Shown here piece after piece: positions 27,694 to 36,495 of a DNA stretch of 64,000 nt. Made by a program: the position numbers and the translations under genes. A model generated the notes under the pieces. That model saw only the letters and a program-made list of their open reading frames with translations. It was not told the DNA's origin and did no database searches. Numbering within the stretch: position 1 is the first letter of the stretch; each line of letters starts with the position of its first letter. This DNA comes from Vagococcus allomyrinae (lineage in GTDB: Bacteria; Bacillota; Bacilli; Lactobacillales; Vagococcaceae), in the NCBI RefSeq assembly GCF_017829975.1, contig NZ_JAEEGA010000013.1, positions 1 to 64,000 on the forward strand. Reading direction: 5' to 3'.

Positions 27694-27960
27694 ATGATTA
27701 AGAAAGTTGCTTTTTCTTTGACTAGTATTTTTATTGTAAGTGCATCTTTTTCGAAGTTAATTCCACATGTTGCTATCACATTTGGTTTAGCAGACACTAC
27801 AGCTAAAGCTGTAACTAATTTTATCTTGTCTGCTTCAAATATAGTTACAGTAGTAAGTTTGATTGGTATAGTTTTTGGTGTTGGAGGTTTTACATTGGCA
27901 GCAGTGCAAACTGTGAAATATTTAGCTAAAAAATCTTTTGTTAAGGCGGTGGCATGGTGA
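27694..27960 (+). CDS. Circular bacteriocin precursor 1
   Basis: 88 residues from ATG 27694 (AAAGGAG 7 bases upstream; the earlier in-frame TTG overlaps that site). A leader of about 25 residues (MIKKVAFSLTSIFIVSASF...) is followed by a strongly hydrophobic, helical segment beginning VAITFGLADTTAKAV. It continues with the Gly/Val-rich VSLIGIVFGVGGFTLAA and ends with the cationic YLAKKSFVKAVAW. Uberolysin/circularin-type precursors share the G.A..TA start region, basic last helix and aromatic C-terminal residue. After leader removal, head-to-tail ligation would join the Trp to the new N-terminus. Precise cleavage is not provable here. Confidence 0.82.
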   Translation: MIKKVAFSLTSIFIVSASFSKLIPHVAITFGLADTTAKAVTNFILSASNIVTVVSLIGIVFGVGGFTLAAVQTVKYLAKKSFVKAVAW

Positions 27961-28223
27961 GAAAAATTATATATATGCTTTCAGTAGTTTTAGCAGGTGC
28001 GTTTTTACTCGATTATAGTTCACCTTATCTTGTAGCAACTTTTGGTTTTGCGGCTAAAACGGCTAATCAGATTGTTGCAGTAATAAATGCTTATGGTACA
28101 GCAACTTTTGCCATTTCCTTAGTTCTTGCAATTACTGGTGCAGGTGCTAGTGTCTCTGCTCTTGTAGCTACGGTATATCAATTCATTAAGAAAAAAGGTC
28201 AAAAATATGCTGTTACGTGGTAA
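27954..28223 (+). CDS. Circular bacteriocin precursor 2
   Basis: 89 residues, with the ATG overlapping the end of precursor 1 (ATGGTGA). The leader MVRKIIYMLSVVLAGAFLLD is followed by a core likely starting LVATFGFAAKTANQIVAVIN, a Gly/Ala-rich helix region (AITGAGASVSALVATV) and cationic FIKKKGQKYAVTW. It aligns with precursor 1 along its length (TFG.A..TA near the core start; K-rich end plus AV.W). Most circular bacteriocins have one structural gene, so the translationally coupled pair suggests a two-peptide product or two separate bacteriocins. Confidence 0.82.
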   Translation: MVRKIIYMLSVVLAGAFLLDYSSPYLVATFGFAAKTANQIVAVINAYGTATFAISLVLAITGAGASVSALVATVYQFIKKKGQKYAVTW

Positions 28224-28272
28224 AAAATAAAATACTTAGTTAATACGAGTATTTGTAAAATGCGTCATTATT

Positions 28273-28318
28273 ATAGTGAAGATTACTGCAAATTTACTAA
28301 TTTGGTGATCTTCACTAT
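28273..28318 (+). promoter_or_regulatory. Long hairpin between bacteriocin precursors and the downstream operon
   Basis: ATAGTGAAGATTAC (28273-28286) pairs with GTGATCTTCACTAT (28305-28318), a 14 bp stem with one G-T pair and no T run. It probably protects the precursor mRNA and lowers expression of downstream processing genes. Confidence 0.65.
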
Positions 28319-28354
28319 ATGTTGTCAAATTCTAGATATCTTGGAAGGAGAATT

Positions 28355-29476
28355 ATGTTTAGTTTTTTTAATTCGTTTTGGAAGAGAAAATATGGGTATT
28401 ATAACTTCTATGTTGTTTTTGGTTTATCGTTTATACTAGCATTTTTTTCTGTACTCCTTCAAAGAATAACAAACAGTCCGTTTATAACGATTATTGTATT
28501 ACTTAGCTGTCTGTTAAATTCAAATAAGGAAACAGAAGCATATATGAACTTGAATAAATTTAATACTTTTCGTTTGGCTGATGATCACATTTTGAAATTA
28601 GGTTGGAGTCTTTACATAAAAAGAAATAAATTTATCTGGATTGCTATTTTATATTCTGTTTTATGCTTAGCGAATGTTACTTTGTTAACTGAGAATATAT
28701 CTTTGATTATCTTAGCATCATGTATTTTATTTAGTAATCTTTCTCGCAATAAATGGAGTGAAATTATTGGAGAAATTCATCTTGTGGTTTTAATTATTTT
28801 AATGATTTTTAATTGGGGATATCTTTTTCCTGTTGCAATGAATGGTTTGTTTTGTTCAGCATTGTGCATTCTACTGTTATCTAATAATAAAAGAATAGTA
28901 AAAAATGAACCAATTAAAAATAAGTTTATTTCTGCGAAGACTCTTTTAGTATTCAGACACTTTCTTTTTGGTCAATGGCAATCTAGTTTATGCTTAGCTG
29001 TTTTTTTTATTCTGCCCAAACTTATTATTTTTTTTCGAATTAAAGTTTTATACACATGGGTAACAACTATTAATTATAATGGCATTTTCATACTTCTAAT
29101 TATTTTCGAATTGTTACAAGATGTTAATTTAGAGAAACATAGCTTCGAATATAATCGATTTCGTTTTTATAGGCTCTCGGGAACGGGTTATTTTAAGAGG
29201 ATACTTTTTTCACGTTATGCGAGTTTAGGTTTTTTTTCAATTTTGGTTACGAGTCTAGTTAATTTATTTAATGTTAAGCTTTTGATTATTCAAATTACAG
29301 CTATTATAATATTGGTTTTGTGGTATAAATTCTTTGAAGAAAAAGCACTAATGGAGAAGCGCAAACCAACATGGCAATTAAGTTATATTAGATGTTGGGC
29401 ACCAACAACTTTATTATTCCTAATCTCATTTGCCCCTCAATTAATGCAGCTTATTGAAAAAATGAAAGGAAATTAG
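28355..29476 (+). CDS. Large membrane protein of the circular bacteriocin operon (CirB/UblB position)
   Basis: 373 residues with about 10 membrane spans and basic loops. I chose ATG 28355 because AAGGAG lies 6 bases upstream; an earlier in-frame ATG at 28319 lacks a site. In circularin and uberolysin clusters the gene after the precursor encodes a large polytopic protein needed for maturation or export. The position and topology match. Sequence-level identity to CirB cannot be asserted from memory. It is followed 4 bp later by the DUF95/SpoIIM-like gene. Confidence 0.7.
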   Translation: MFSFFNSFWKRKYGYYNFYVVFGLSFILAFFSVLLQRITNSPFITIIVLLSCLLNSNKETEAYMNLNKFNTFRLADDHILKLGWSLYIKRNKFIWIAILYSVLCLANVTLLTENISLIILASCILFSNLSRNKWSEIIGEIHLVVLIILMIFNWGYLFPVAMNGLFCSALCILLLSNNKRIVKNEPIKNKFISAKTLLVFRHFLFGQWQSSLCLAVFFILPKLIIFFRIKVLYTWVTTINYNGIFILLIIFELLQDVNLEKHSFEYNRFRFYRLSGTGYFKRILFSRYASLGFFSILVTSLVNLFNVKLLIIQITAIIILVLWYKFFEEKALMEKRKPTWQLSYIRCWAPTTLLFLISFAPQLMQLIEKMKGN

Positions 29477-29480
29477 TATT

Positions 29481-29963
29481 ATGTATAAGTTAAGTTGGAA
29501 AGTTTATCTAAAGTATTTTTTTCTTATGAGTGTAATCTTTTACTTATTGATTATTAATTTTAAAGGACTTATAGGACTTAAAGAAGCCGATTTTGATGAA
29601 GTAACGGTATCTGGTATTGAAATTATTTTTCATAATTTGATGCTATACATAAAATGGCAAGTTTTCTTTTTATTAAGCCCTATTTTTTTTGTTTTTGAGA
29701 CTCTCGTTTTATCTTGGTCTATTAAAACAGGAATTGTTACTTTTGGTTTAGATCAAGCGATTGACAAATTGTGGCGTCATGGAATAATTGAGATTCCAAA
29801 TATGTTTTTGTATCAACTATTATCTTTTAGACTGCTATACTATTGGTGGAAAAATAAATCATTTGCAACTATAAAAGAATATATAAAAGAAAATAAAAAA
29901 ATATATTTATTATCTGGGCTGTTGATTATAGGTTCTGGGATAATTGAGGGGATAACATGGTGA
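29481..29963 (+). CDS. DUF95/SpoIIM-like membrane protein of the bacteriocin operon (CirC position)
   Basis: 160 residues with four hydrophobic spans. The signature WRHGIIEIPNMFLYQLLSFRL matches the HGI.E.P motif of the SpoIIM/DUF95 family, with a further GSGIIEGIT at the C-terminal span. DUF95 proteins are constant members of circular bacteriocin gene clusters and act with the ATPase in secretion or immunity. The stop overlaps the start of the next gene (ATGGTGA). Confidence 0.8.
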   Translation: MYKLSWKVYLKYFFLMSVIFYLLIINFKGLIGLKEADFDEVTVSGIEIIFHNLMLYIKWQVFFLLSPIFFVFETLVLSWSIKTGIVTFGLDQAIDKLWRHGIIEIPNMFLYQLLSFRLLYYWWKNKSFATIKEYIKENKKIYLLSGLLIIGSGIIEGITW

Positions 29964-30562
29964 AAATACAAATTAAAAGTGGCGAATTCAAGATATCTGG
30001 AAATGTTTTTTTAGTAATAGAAAATGATCATTCGATAAGTAATGGATTGTATAAATTGAGTGGTGCCAATGGAAGTGGTAAAACACTTTTTTTGGAATAT
30101 CTATCGGGGTTTAGAAAAACAGGAAATATTGTGACCAATATTGACCCAAAAAAGATTTTATATCTTGGTGAGTCAGGGATTGGTATTGAAGACTTAACCA
30201 TTATAGAAAATATCAAACTGACATATTGGATTTTCGGAGCTAAACTTACTGATGTCGTGATGGCTAATATAAAAAGCTTATATTCCGATGAACAACTTAA
30301 TAAAATTTATAGTCAATCAAGCTTTGGTATGCAATTAATGGTTGGTTTATCCCTGATTTTTTCTGAAATTGAATGGCAATTAATTGTTTTAGACGAAACT
30401 CTTGCAGGAGTTGATGAGACCAACAAGCTGAAAATTATAAACGAAATTATTTTTAGAAAAAGTGAGAGTGTTATCTTTTTGGTATCTCACGAACATATTA
30501 AAGAAAAAATTGAGTATGAAGAGGTGTACATCTTTGATAAAAAATTACAGTTTAAACAATAG
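29957..30562 (+). CDS. ABC-type ATPase of the bacteriocin operon (CirD position)
   Basis: 201 residues. Walker A is SGANGSGKT (near 35-43), Walker B WQLIVLDETLAG (near 140), and H-loop FLVSHEH (near 178). The signature loop is degenerate (SQSSFGMQLMVGLSL rather than LSGGQ), as often in small bacteriocin-associated ATPases. It probably pairs with the DUF95 protein and the large membrane protein to export the peptide. Overlaps the preceding gene. Confidence 0.85.
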   Translation: MVKIQIKSGEFKISGNVFLVIENDHSISNGLYKLSGANGSGKTLFLEYLSGFRKTGNIVTNIDPKKILYLGESGIGIEDLTIIENIKLTYWIFGAKLTDVVMANIKSLYSDEQLNKIYSQSSFGMQLMVGLSLIFSEIEWQLIVLDETLAGVDETNKLKIINEIIFRKSESVIFLVSHEHIKEKIEYEEVYIFDKKLQFKQ

Positions 30563-31037
30563 AAAATTAATTTTAACATTAGGAATTATATATGTTTTTT
30601 TAAACTTACTATTAGCGAAGGTATTTGAAAAGAGTGAGATTGCAAGAAAGTTATTATCTGGTCCAGATATTAGTCAATTACTTGGGAATGAATCATATTT
30701 GATTTTTGCAATTATGATAACTTTAATGTCACTATTAACGGTTATTTTTATGACCTTTATTTATAGAAATTTACTAAAGTTCATTTTTATAGAGAGCCAG
30801 TCATGGGAAATAATAAATTTTTGTTATTTAGTTTCAGTCATAGTTGGTGTCGTACTTTCCCTAATCATTTTATCAATAAATAGTAGTATTGATATTTCAG
30901 TTCTTAGTATAATTACAAATTTAACTACTGCTATTATTGTTAATGTGTTGTTTTATCTATTAAATAGAAAACTTACGGAACAAGTATTGATTATTATCAT
31001 TTCGCTCATAAATTCTAGTGTAGTAATTTTATTGTAA
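30516..31037 (+). CDS. Multi-span membrane protein at the end of the bacteriocin operon (immunity/export candidate)
   Basis: About 173 residues with five hydrophobic spans and few charged residues outside the N-terminal LIKNYSLNNRKL. The start is uncertain: ATG 30516 (MKRCTSLIKN) overlaps the ATPase gene by 47 bp; TTG 30534 has GAGGTG upstream. Circular bacteriocin operons commonly end in a small hydrophobic immunity gene. This one is longer and could be a permease partner of the ATPase. The role is inferred from position. Confidence 0.6.
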   Translation: MKRCTSLIKNYSLNNRKLILTLGIIYVFLNLLLAKVFEKSEIARKLLSGPDISQLLGNESYLIFAIMITLMSLLTVIFMTFIYRNLLKFIFIESQSWEIINFCYLVSVIVGVVLSLIILSINSSIDISVLSIITNLTTAIIVNVLFYLLNRKLTEQVLIIIISLINSSVVILL

Positions 31038-32391
31038 TATAGTCATATATTAAAAATATAAAAGTTAATTTCTTCTATATGAATCAATTTCATAATTCTA
31101 AGAACGTCTCAATCTAGCACTTTCTCATGTCAAATTTCACGAAAAAGTGACTGGAAGTTGATAGTGTCAATGGGGAGGTAATATTTTTTGATTGTTAGAA
31201 ACGTTATTATGTCAACGGGAATAATTCTGAAATTGATTCATATATGCTTGCAATAGTAAGTGCCAATTTAAAAGCTCCGCAGACGTTTTTTAATGTTGTA
31301 GTAATTTTATTTCAAGTAAATGAGGAATTTATCATATTTAATTTTAACACTTAAATGTAGACTCTTAATTTACCTAAGTACATAGCTATTCTGAAATGAT
31401 AATTTTTCTTTAACTGTTGAAATTAGTTGTTTTTTTGATCGGAGATTATCGTATACAGAATGTTCTCTGTTGTCAAAAAAATAATCAACAATGACCACCA
31501 CTAAAGTATGGATTAAATTACAATGTTGAACTTATTCAAATAGGAAACGGTTTTTTTATTGAGCGAAGAAATAAGCCATTATATGCGTAAAATCTTATCA
31601 GTTATTGCAACTAAATGCGTCATTTAAGACTTCCTTTGATTGCGAAAGTTAATAAGATAGCTGTAGCAGGTATCTGTCTTTTAAGATCAGTAGCTGCGGG
31701 CTAATACGATCCCGCTGTCAAAGGAATACTATTGCTGCTATTTATTGAAAAATAGTGAGTGGTTATTTTTTTGTCGAAGGGGTACATTGATAGCGCTACT
31801 TTCACTTGATAACGAGTCGCAGAAGTATGATTTCTGTTGCAACGTAGTCTCAGCAGAGGTAATAAAGCGAAGCGTCTATAGATCTAAAATCTATTCTCGT
31901 AACCAGCTTGACAATAACTGGTGCATTTCTATCATTTACCATTGTTTTCTGTGTCAGTGGCGATATTATTCAATGGTGGAAAATTTTCAGGCTGAGTGTA
32001 TACCAAACGGATAAGTGAATACTAAGATAGATAGTGAATTATTATATATCAATTAATCCAGAGATACACAATCATTATTTTCTAAAAAGCTGATATGCAA
32101 TCACTCATCATTACATTCTTGTTTATTTTTAAATCTAAATTCCTCTAGGTAGTAGTGGCTTAATGATTTTTATACATAATTAACAGATTTATGTACCTGG
32201 TTTCTCAGCAAAATTATCGTATACGATAATTATATATTATTAACGAATTGTTGATATAGCAATGTATATATGTATGTTTTATAAAAAATGAGAATTTAGG
32301 TATTGTTAAACCTTGCGATTTTGGCTCATGTAAATTTATTTAAATTGGTCAATAGTCATAAAGTTAATTAATTTGAAAAGGACTGTGTAGA
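31038..32391. other. 1.35 kb AT-rich gap between bacteriocin operon and transporter genes
   Basis: No convincing full gene. At 31188 a TTG after GGGGAGG opens a 22-residue frame (IVRNVIMSTGIILKLIHICL), possibly a micro-peptide. Around 31900-32010 one frame reads LTITGAFLSFTIVFCVSG, a span-like relic without a start. TTATCGTATAC occurs at 31446 and, as a full palindrome, at 32212-32231. Confidence 0.45.
32212..32231. promoter_or_regulatory. Perfect 20 bp palindrome, operator candidate
   Basis: AATTATCGTA followed by its exact reverse complement TACGATAATT. A half-like copy (ATTATCGTATAC) lies at 31444-31455. It sits 160 bp upstream of the adaptor gene at 32392. No local repressor gene is adjacent. 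Confidence 0.5.
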
Positions 32392-33585
32392 ATGGCTAAA
32401 ATTAAAAAAAAGCGAAAACTCAAGCGAAATATTCGCTTAAGTATCATAGTGGGTATCATAGTGGTCGTTGCAATTACTATAGTAACCGTTAATGGTAGTC
32501 AAGGTGATAAAGAAAAGAGACCTCTTTATACCACGTATAAGGTTGAGGAATTGGATCCATTATTATTTAAGGGGACAGTGGATGCTGAGATAGTTGAGAG
32601 CATATACTACGATCAAAGTCTTGGTAAGATTTCAGCCATACTAGTAGAAAATGGAATGCAAGTGAAAAAAGATGATGTTTTAATGACGTATCAAAGCGAG
32701 ATGGCCCAGACAGAGGTTGCCCAGCAAGAGAGGGTACTAAATAAAAATTCTTTGAGTGTGATAACGGCTCAGGAGAATATCAATAGCGCTATAGTTAAAA
32801 AAACAGATTTGACGAATAATCTGAATCAGGCAATTAGTGATTATAACAATCGTGATGAATCAACTGAAGAAGGTGTCGTGGATGCCCAAGAGGCTAAAGC
32901 AAGGTACGATCAATATAAGCAAGCCTTGGAGTCTCAGGCAGACGTGATTCGGCAGGAAGAACAAGCTTTGGAAGTTGCTAATTTAGAATTAAGTGATAGC
33001 ATATCAATTTTAGATGATGCCAAGATGAAAATATCTACAACTGTAAAATCGCCAGTGGATGGTGTTGCCTATGTGGATATTAATGGTAGATCCGATATGT
33101 CAATACCCGTAGTTAAAATTGTTAGTCCAAAAGTTGTAGTTAATGGTATTGTGTCGGAATATGATTACCGGAAATTATCAGTCAATCAGGAGGTGAGTAT
33201 TCGTCCCTTGAGTTCAAATGACACTGTTAAGGGGAATGTTACATATGTGAATAAGTTACCCATGGCTAAGGCTGGGGGGGATACTTCAGTCATGATCAAT
33301 TTTGAGTTTAAAGTAGCACCTCAAAAGGAGTTACAGTATGGATACAGTGTTCAAATTTCTTTAAAACAAAAGGAATTAAGAGTACCTGAAAATGCGGTGA
33401 TCAAAGGTAGTGAAGGAGAAGAGGTATTTATCTATCAAAAAGGTAGAGTGACTAGAAAAGTAGTCAAAACTACTAAACAGGATGGATTGTTAATTGTTCA
33501 GGAGGGACTGGTACTAGGAGACACGATTATCAGCAATCCAGATGATAAATTAAAAGATGGGGAAGAAGTGGCGGTGAAAGAATGA
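32392..33585 (+). CDS. MacA/HlyD-like efflux adaptor protein
   Basis: 397 residues: a basic N-terminus (KIKKKRKLKRN), one membrane anchor (about 14-36), a beta-barrel/lipoyl segment, a long coiled coil (about 105-210, EVAQQERVLNKNSLSVITAQ onward), then SPVDGVAYVDING and a C-terminal membrane-proximal domain. Membrane fusion proteins of this type link a MacB-type permease to the envelope (YknX in Bacillus; EFG transporters of AS-48-type loci). It overlaps the ATPase gene by 4 bp. Its substrate may be the neighbouring bacteriocins (self-protection) by inference. Confidence 0.85.
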   Translation: MAKIKKKRKLKRNIRLSIIVGIIVVVAITIVTVNGSQGDKEKRPLYTTYKVEELDPLLFKGTVDAEIVESIYYDQSLGKISAILVENGMQVKKDDVLMTYQSEMAQTEVAQQERVLNKNSLSVITAQENINSAIVKKTDLTNNLNQAISDYNNRDESTEEGVVDAQEAKARYDQYKQALESQADVIRQEEQALEVANLELSDSISILDDAKMKISTTVKSPVDGVAYVDINGRSDMSIPVVKIVSPKVVVNGIVSEYDYRKLSVNQEVSIRPLSSNDTVKGNVTYVNKLPMAKAGGDTSVMINFEFKVAPQKELQYGYSVQISLKQKELRVPENAVIKGSEGEEVFIYQKGRVTRKVVKTTKQDGLLIVQEGLVLGDTIISNPDDKLKDGEEVAVKE

Positions 33586-34265
33586 TTCGGCTAAAGCATA
33601 TCAATAAATATTATAAGGTTGACGAAGAAAACTTGCATGTTTTAAAAGATGTCAATCTTCACATAAAAAAAGGCGAATTTGTAGCGATTATGGGTCCTTC
33701 AGGATCGGGGAAATCAACCTTGATTAATTTGATCGGGTTTATTGACCAGAAGTTTGAGGGATCCTATCTTTTTGAAGGCGGTTCCTTATTGGGGAGCGAT
33801 GACAATAAACTTTCGGCAATTCGTAATCAAAGTGTCGGCTTTGTTTTTCAAAACTTTAGTTTAATTGAGAATAACACAGTTTACGAAAATGTAGAATTGC
33901 CATTGTTATATGATGGATACGACTTTGGTAGAACCCATGAACAAGTGAATAATATATTAGGAAAGGTTGGTTTGTCGGATAAACTGGACAAACACCCTAA
34001 GCAACTGTCTGGTGGGCAACAGCAACGAGTGGCTATTGCCCGAGCAATGGTGAATGAACCTAAGTTTATTATTGCGGATGAGCCGACGGGCGCTTTGGAT
34101 TCAGTCACCAGTAATGAAATTATGAATTTATTTCGAGAGTTAAATCAACAAGAAAGTGTGACGATTATTCTTGTGACCCATAATCCAGAAATGGTTGATT
34201 ATTGCAGTCGGTTAATAGAAATTAAAGATGGTAAAATTATTCAGGATAGGGAGTTGGTCAAATGA
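33582..34265 (+). CDS. MacB/LolD-type ABC transporter ATPase
   Basis: 227 residues with Walker [10 protein letters not shown] (near 38), Q-loop FVFQNFSLI, intact signature [15 protein letters not shown] (near 142), Walker [14 protein letters not shown] and H-loop VTHNPEM. Typical of exporters that pair with a four-span FtsX-like permease. Overlaps both neighbours by 4 bp, forming a tight adaptor-ATPase-permease unit. Confidence 0.93.
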   Translation: MIRLKHINKYYKVDEENLHVLKDVNLHIKKGEFVAIMGPSGSGKSTLINLIGFIDQKFEGSYLFEGGSLLGSDDNKLSAIRNQSVGFVFQNFSLIENNTVYENVELPLLYDGYDFGRTHEQVNNILGKVGLSDKLDKHPKQLSGGQQQRVAIARAMVNEPKFIIADEPTGALDSVTSNEIMNLFRELNQQESVTIILVTHNPEMVDYCSRLIEIKDGKIIQDRELVK

Positions 34266-35461
34266 AGATGTATGTCACATGGAGAACATCACTTAGCTCT
34301 ATTTTCAAGAATCGTAAGAGAAGTATATTGACCATGATTGGCATCGTTATTGGCATTGCATCGGTTATTACGATTATGTCATTAGGACGTGGTTTCCAAA
34401 AAGAAACAGTTAAGAATTTAACGGAAAATGATAGAAATGAGATTACTGTTAAAGTGGATTTTGTTCCTGAGGATAGTAATTTGTATGAAAGTAATGCTTT
34501 ACTTTTTCAGGAAGCTGATTTGCAACAGATCAGGACTATTTCGGGAGTTAAAGATGTTCGTTACCCAGAAGGCAATGAGGATTCTACTTATAAGGAAATA
34601 GCGATTCGTGGAAAAAAAGAAAATAAACAGTTGCGTTTAGTCAAATTATCCAAAAAATATCCAACCATTGGTCGGGACTTAGTCGAAGGAGATAATATGA
34701 CTCATAACAAAGTTGTAGTAGTGGACAGCACCACAGCTAAAGGTTTATATATAACGGAAGAAAATGCTCTGGGGAGAGGAATTGAGTTAGATGGTGAGCT
34801 ATTTACCATTGTAGGTGTCTTTCCAGCTATTGAATTGGAAAGCATGTTTTCCATGCCAGAGTCTAATATCTACGTACCTAGAGCCAGCTATCGTGATTAT
34901 TTTGACAAAGATGAAATCACTAGCAGTATTGAAGTGATTTTGGAAGAATGGGAAACACCTAATAAGGTAACCTCTAAGGTAATCGGACAGCTTGAAGAAA
35001 ATGGCACCATGCGTGATTCAGGAACGTATGAGGTGTATGATATGGGTTTTTTAACGGATGGTATCGGTACGGTCTTGAGTTCCTTAACTTATTTTATTTC
35101 GGCGATAGCTGGAATTTCACTTTTTATTGCCGGTGTGGGCGTGATGAACATGATGTATATTTCAGTTTCTGAGCGAACACATGAAATCGGGACTCGTCGA
35201 GCTATGGGTGCTACGGAACGGTCAATCCAACTTCAATTCTTATTAGAGGGTGTGACTTTGACAGTAATTGGGGGGATTGTCGGATATGCTTTTGGCTTTA
35301 TTTTGGCGACTATTATTGGAAAGTTTATAGATATTCAGATCTCCATAGATTTGTTTACTATTACTTTAGCTTTGGGTGTGTCAACGGTGATTGGCTTGAT
35401 TTTTAGTGTCATGCCTGCTACAGCCGCGGCTAAGAAAGATTTAATTGATATTTTAAGATAA
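34262..35461 (+). CDS. MacB/FtsX-type ABC transporter permease
   Basis: 399 residues with the MacB layout: one span near residues 22-40 (RSILTMIGIVIGIASVITIM), a large extracytoplasmic MacB_PCD domain (about 45-265), then three C-terminal spans with NMMYISVSERTHEIGTRRAMGA, the conserved coupling segment. It completes the three-gene exporter. Its position next to the circular bacteriocin operon resembles the accessory transporters that add immunity in AS-48-type clusters. A general peptide-antibiotic efflux role is equally possible. Confidence 0.88.
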   Translation: MKMYVTWRTSLSSIFKNRKRSILTMIGIVIGIASVITIMSLGRGFQKETVKNLTENDRNEITVKVDFVPEDSNLYESNALLFQEADLQQIRTISGVKDVRYPEGNEDSTYKEIAIRGKKENKQLRLVKLSKKYPTIGRDLVEGDNMTHNKVVVVDSTTAKGLYITEENALGRGIELDGELFTIVGVFPAIELESMFSMPESNIYVPRASYRDYFDKDEITSSIEVILEEWETPNKVTSKVIGQLEENGTMRDSGTYEVYDMGFLTDGIGTVLSSLTYFISAIAGISLFIAGVGVMNMMYISVSERTHEIGTRRAMGATERSIQLQFLLEGVTLTVIGGIVGYAFGFILATIIGKFIDIQISIDLFTITLALGVSTVIGLIFSVMPATAAAKKDLIDILR

Positions 35462-36158
35462 TCAACATTTATGTTGATATGATGGGTTCTTACGATGAAC
35501 TCTTCACCAATTGTCGAAATTAAGTTAGGCAAGTAAAGTGTACACTGGAATAGAGAGCTCTGTAAGATAAAAAAGAGAAATTGTTAGTAACTAATTAAAA
35601 TTATTTGAGAGGAAGGAAAAATTAACTAGATATATCCAAAGAATTAGTATGCTTTTTATATTGTAAACAGTATCAATGAGAAACTTGATTTTTCACTTTT
35701 ATGCTCTACGGATGACATTCGTCAAAATTTAAGAGTAATGTCAATAAATGTCATTTGTTACTTTTTAGGATACAAAATAATGAAAAAAACTATCTCTGAA
35801 TTGAGTTTTCTTTTACTCGAGTCCTAAAAGCGAATGTTTCCAAGATAATGAGTTTGTTTAAAATTAGTGGCAAGAACTAGGCATTACATAAATACTTTTA
35901 CCTAAATAACATTGGTTTCTGATAGACTATAAAATTTATTATAGCAAACTTTTGCCAGATATCGTCAAAACTTATACCAAACTCAAATTGCCATAAACTA
36001 CTGGTTGTGATAAAGCCAAGCTGAACGGTTTAATAGAAAACACATCAGCAAATTAACCCACTACTCTGAGTACTCTCTAAAACTAAAAAAGCGACTTCCA
36101 AATACTATAACGCACTTGGAAGTCACTCATATTTCTCTGTTATTTTATAAAAAAACTA
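35462..36158. other. Intergenic stretch before RNA copy 2
   Basis: A short hairpin ATCAACAT/ATGTTGAT straddles the permease stop (35459-35478). The next 600 bp have no supported gene. A hairpin GACTTCCAA/TTGGAAGTC at about 36091-36123 is followed on the minus strand by T6, and an A-rich tract lies at 36148-36155. Both features mirror the region upstream of copy 1. Confidence 0.45.
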
Positions 36159-36187
36159 TTGACACCGCTTACCAATCCCTATACAAT
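36159..36187 (+). promoter_or_regulatory. Strong sigma-A promoter of structured RNA copy 2
   Basis: TTGACA (36159-36164), 17 bp spacer, TACAAT (36182-36187). It matches the promoter at 773-801 in both hexamers, spacing and the first seven spacer bases. Confidence 0.8.
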
Positions 36188-36193
36188 GGCGGT

Positions 36194-36495
36194 GAAGTCA
36201 CAACGACGACAATTAACTAAATTTTTATGGCACTCCGCTTTGCGACTACCAATCACAAAACGGAGCCTCGATGAAACAGCCAGAACTGTCAAATCAAGTT
36301 GCCAATAGCTAGCAGTAAATCACTAGCTTTGTTTATTGTACCTAATTTAAGCGCTTTTTTCTAGAGCTTTTTGGATTTTTTAGAAGGAGTGAAGGCTTAT
36401 TTGCGTATCAGTAAAAGAAGTGATCTTGCTAGAGAGTGATAACTCTAACCGCTATTGTAAAACGGCATTAGACAGTGAGTCTGATGCCGTTTTTT
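36194..36495 (+). ncRNA. Candidate structured noncoding RNA, about 300 nt, copy 2
   Basis: Paralogue of 808-1116. Identical blocks include TGGCACTCCG, CAAAACGGAG, the CAAGTTGCCAATAGCTAGCA segment, CACTAGCTTTGTTTATTG and the terminator hairpin (AAAACGGCAT/ATGCCGTTTT). Differences cluster in loops, for example ACAG-ccagaa-CTGT here against ACAG-cagtca-CTGT in copy 1, which supports a conserved fold. It precedes a carbohydrate operon in the same orientation, as copy 1 precedes the arc operon. Confidence 0.65.

Noticed and set aside
31745-32014. 89-codon reading frame in the gap before the MacAB-like genes
   Set aside because: No ribosome binding site and Cys/Trp/Tyr-rich composition atypical of a soluble protein. 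Another frame in the same place reads like a degraded membrane span.
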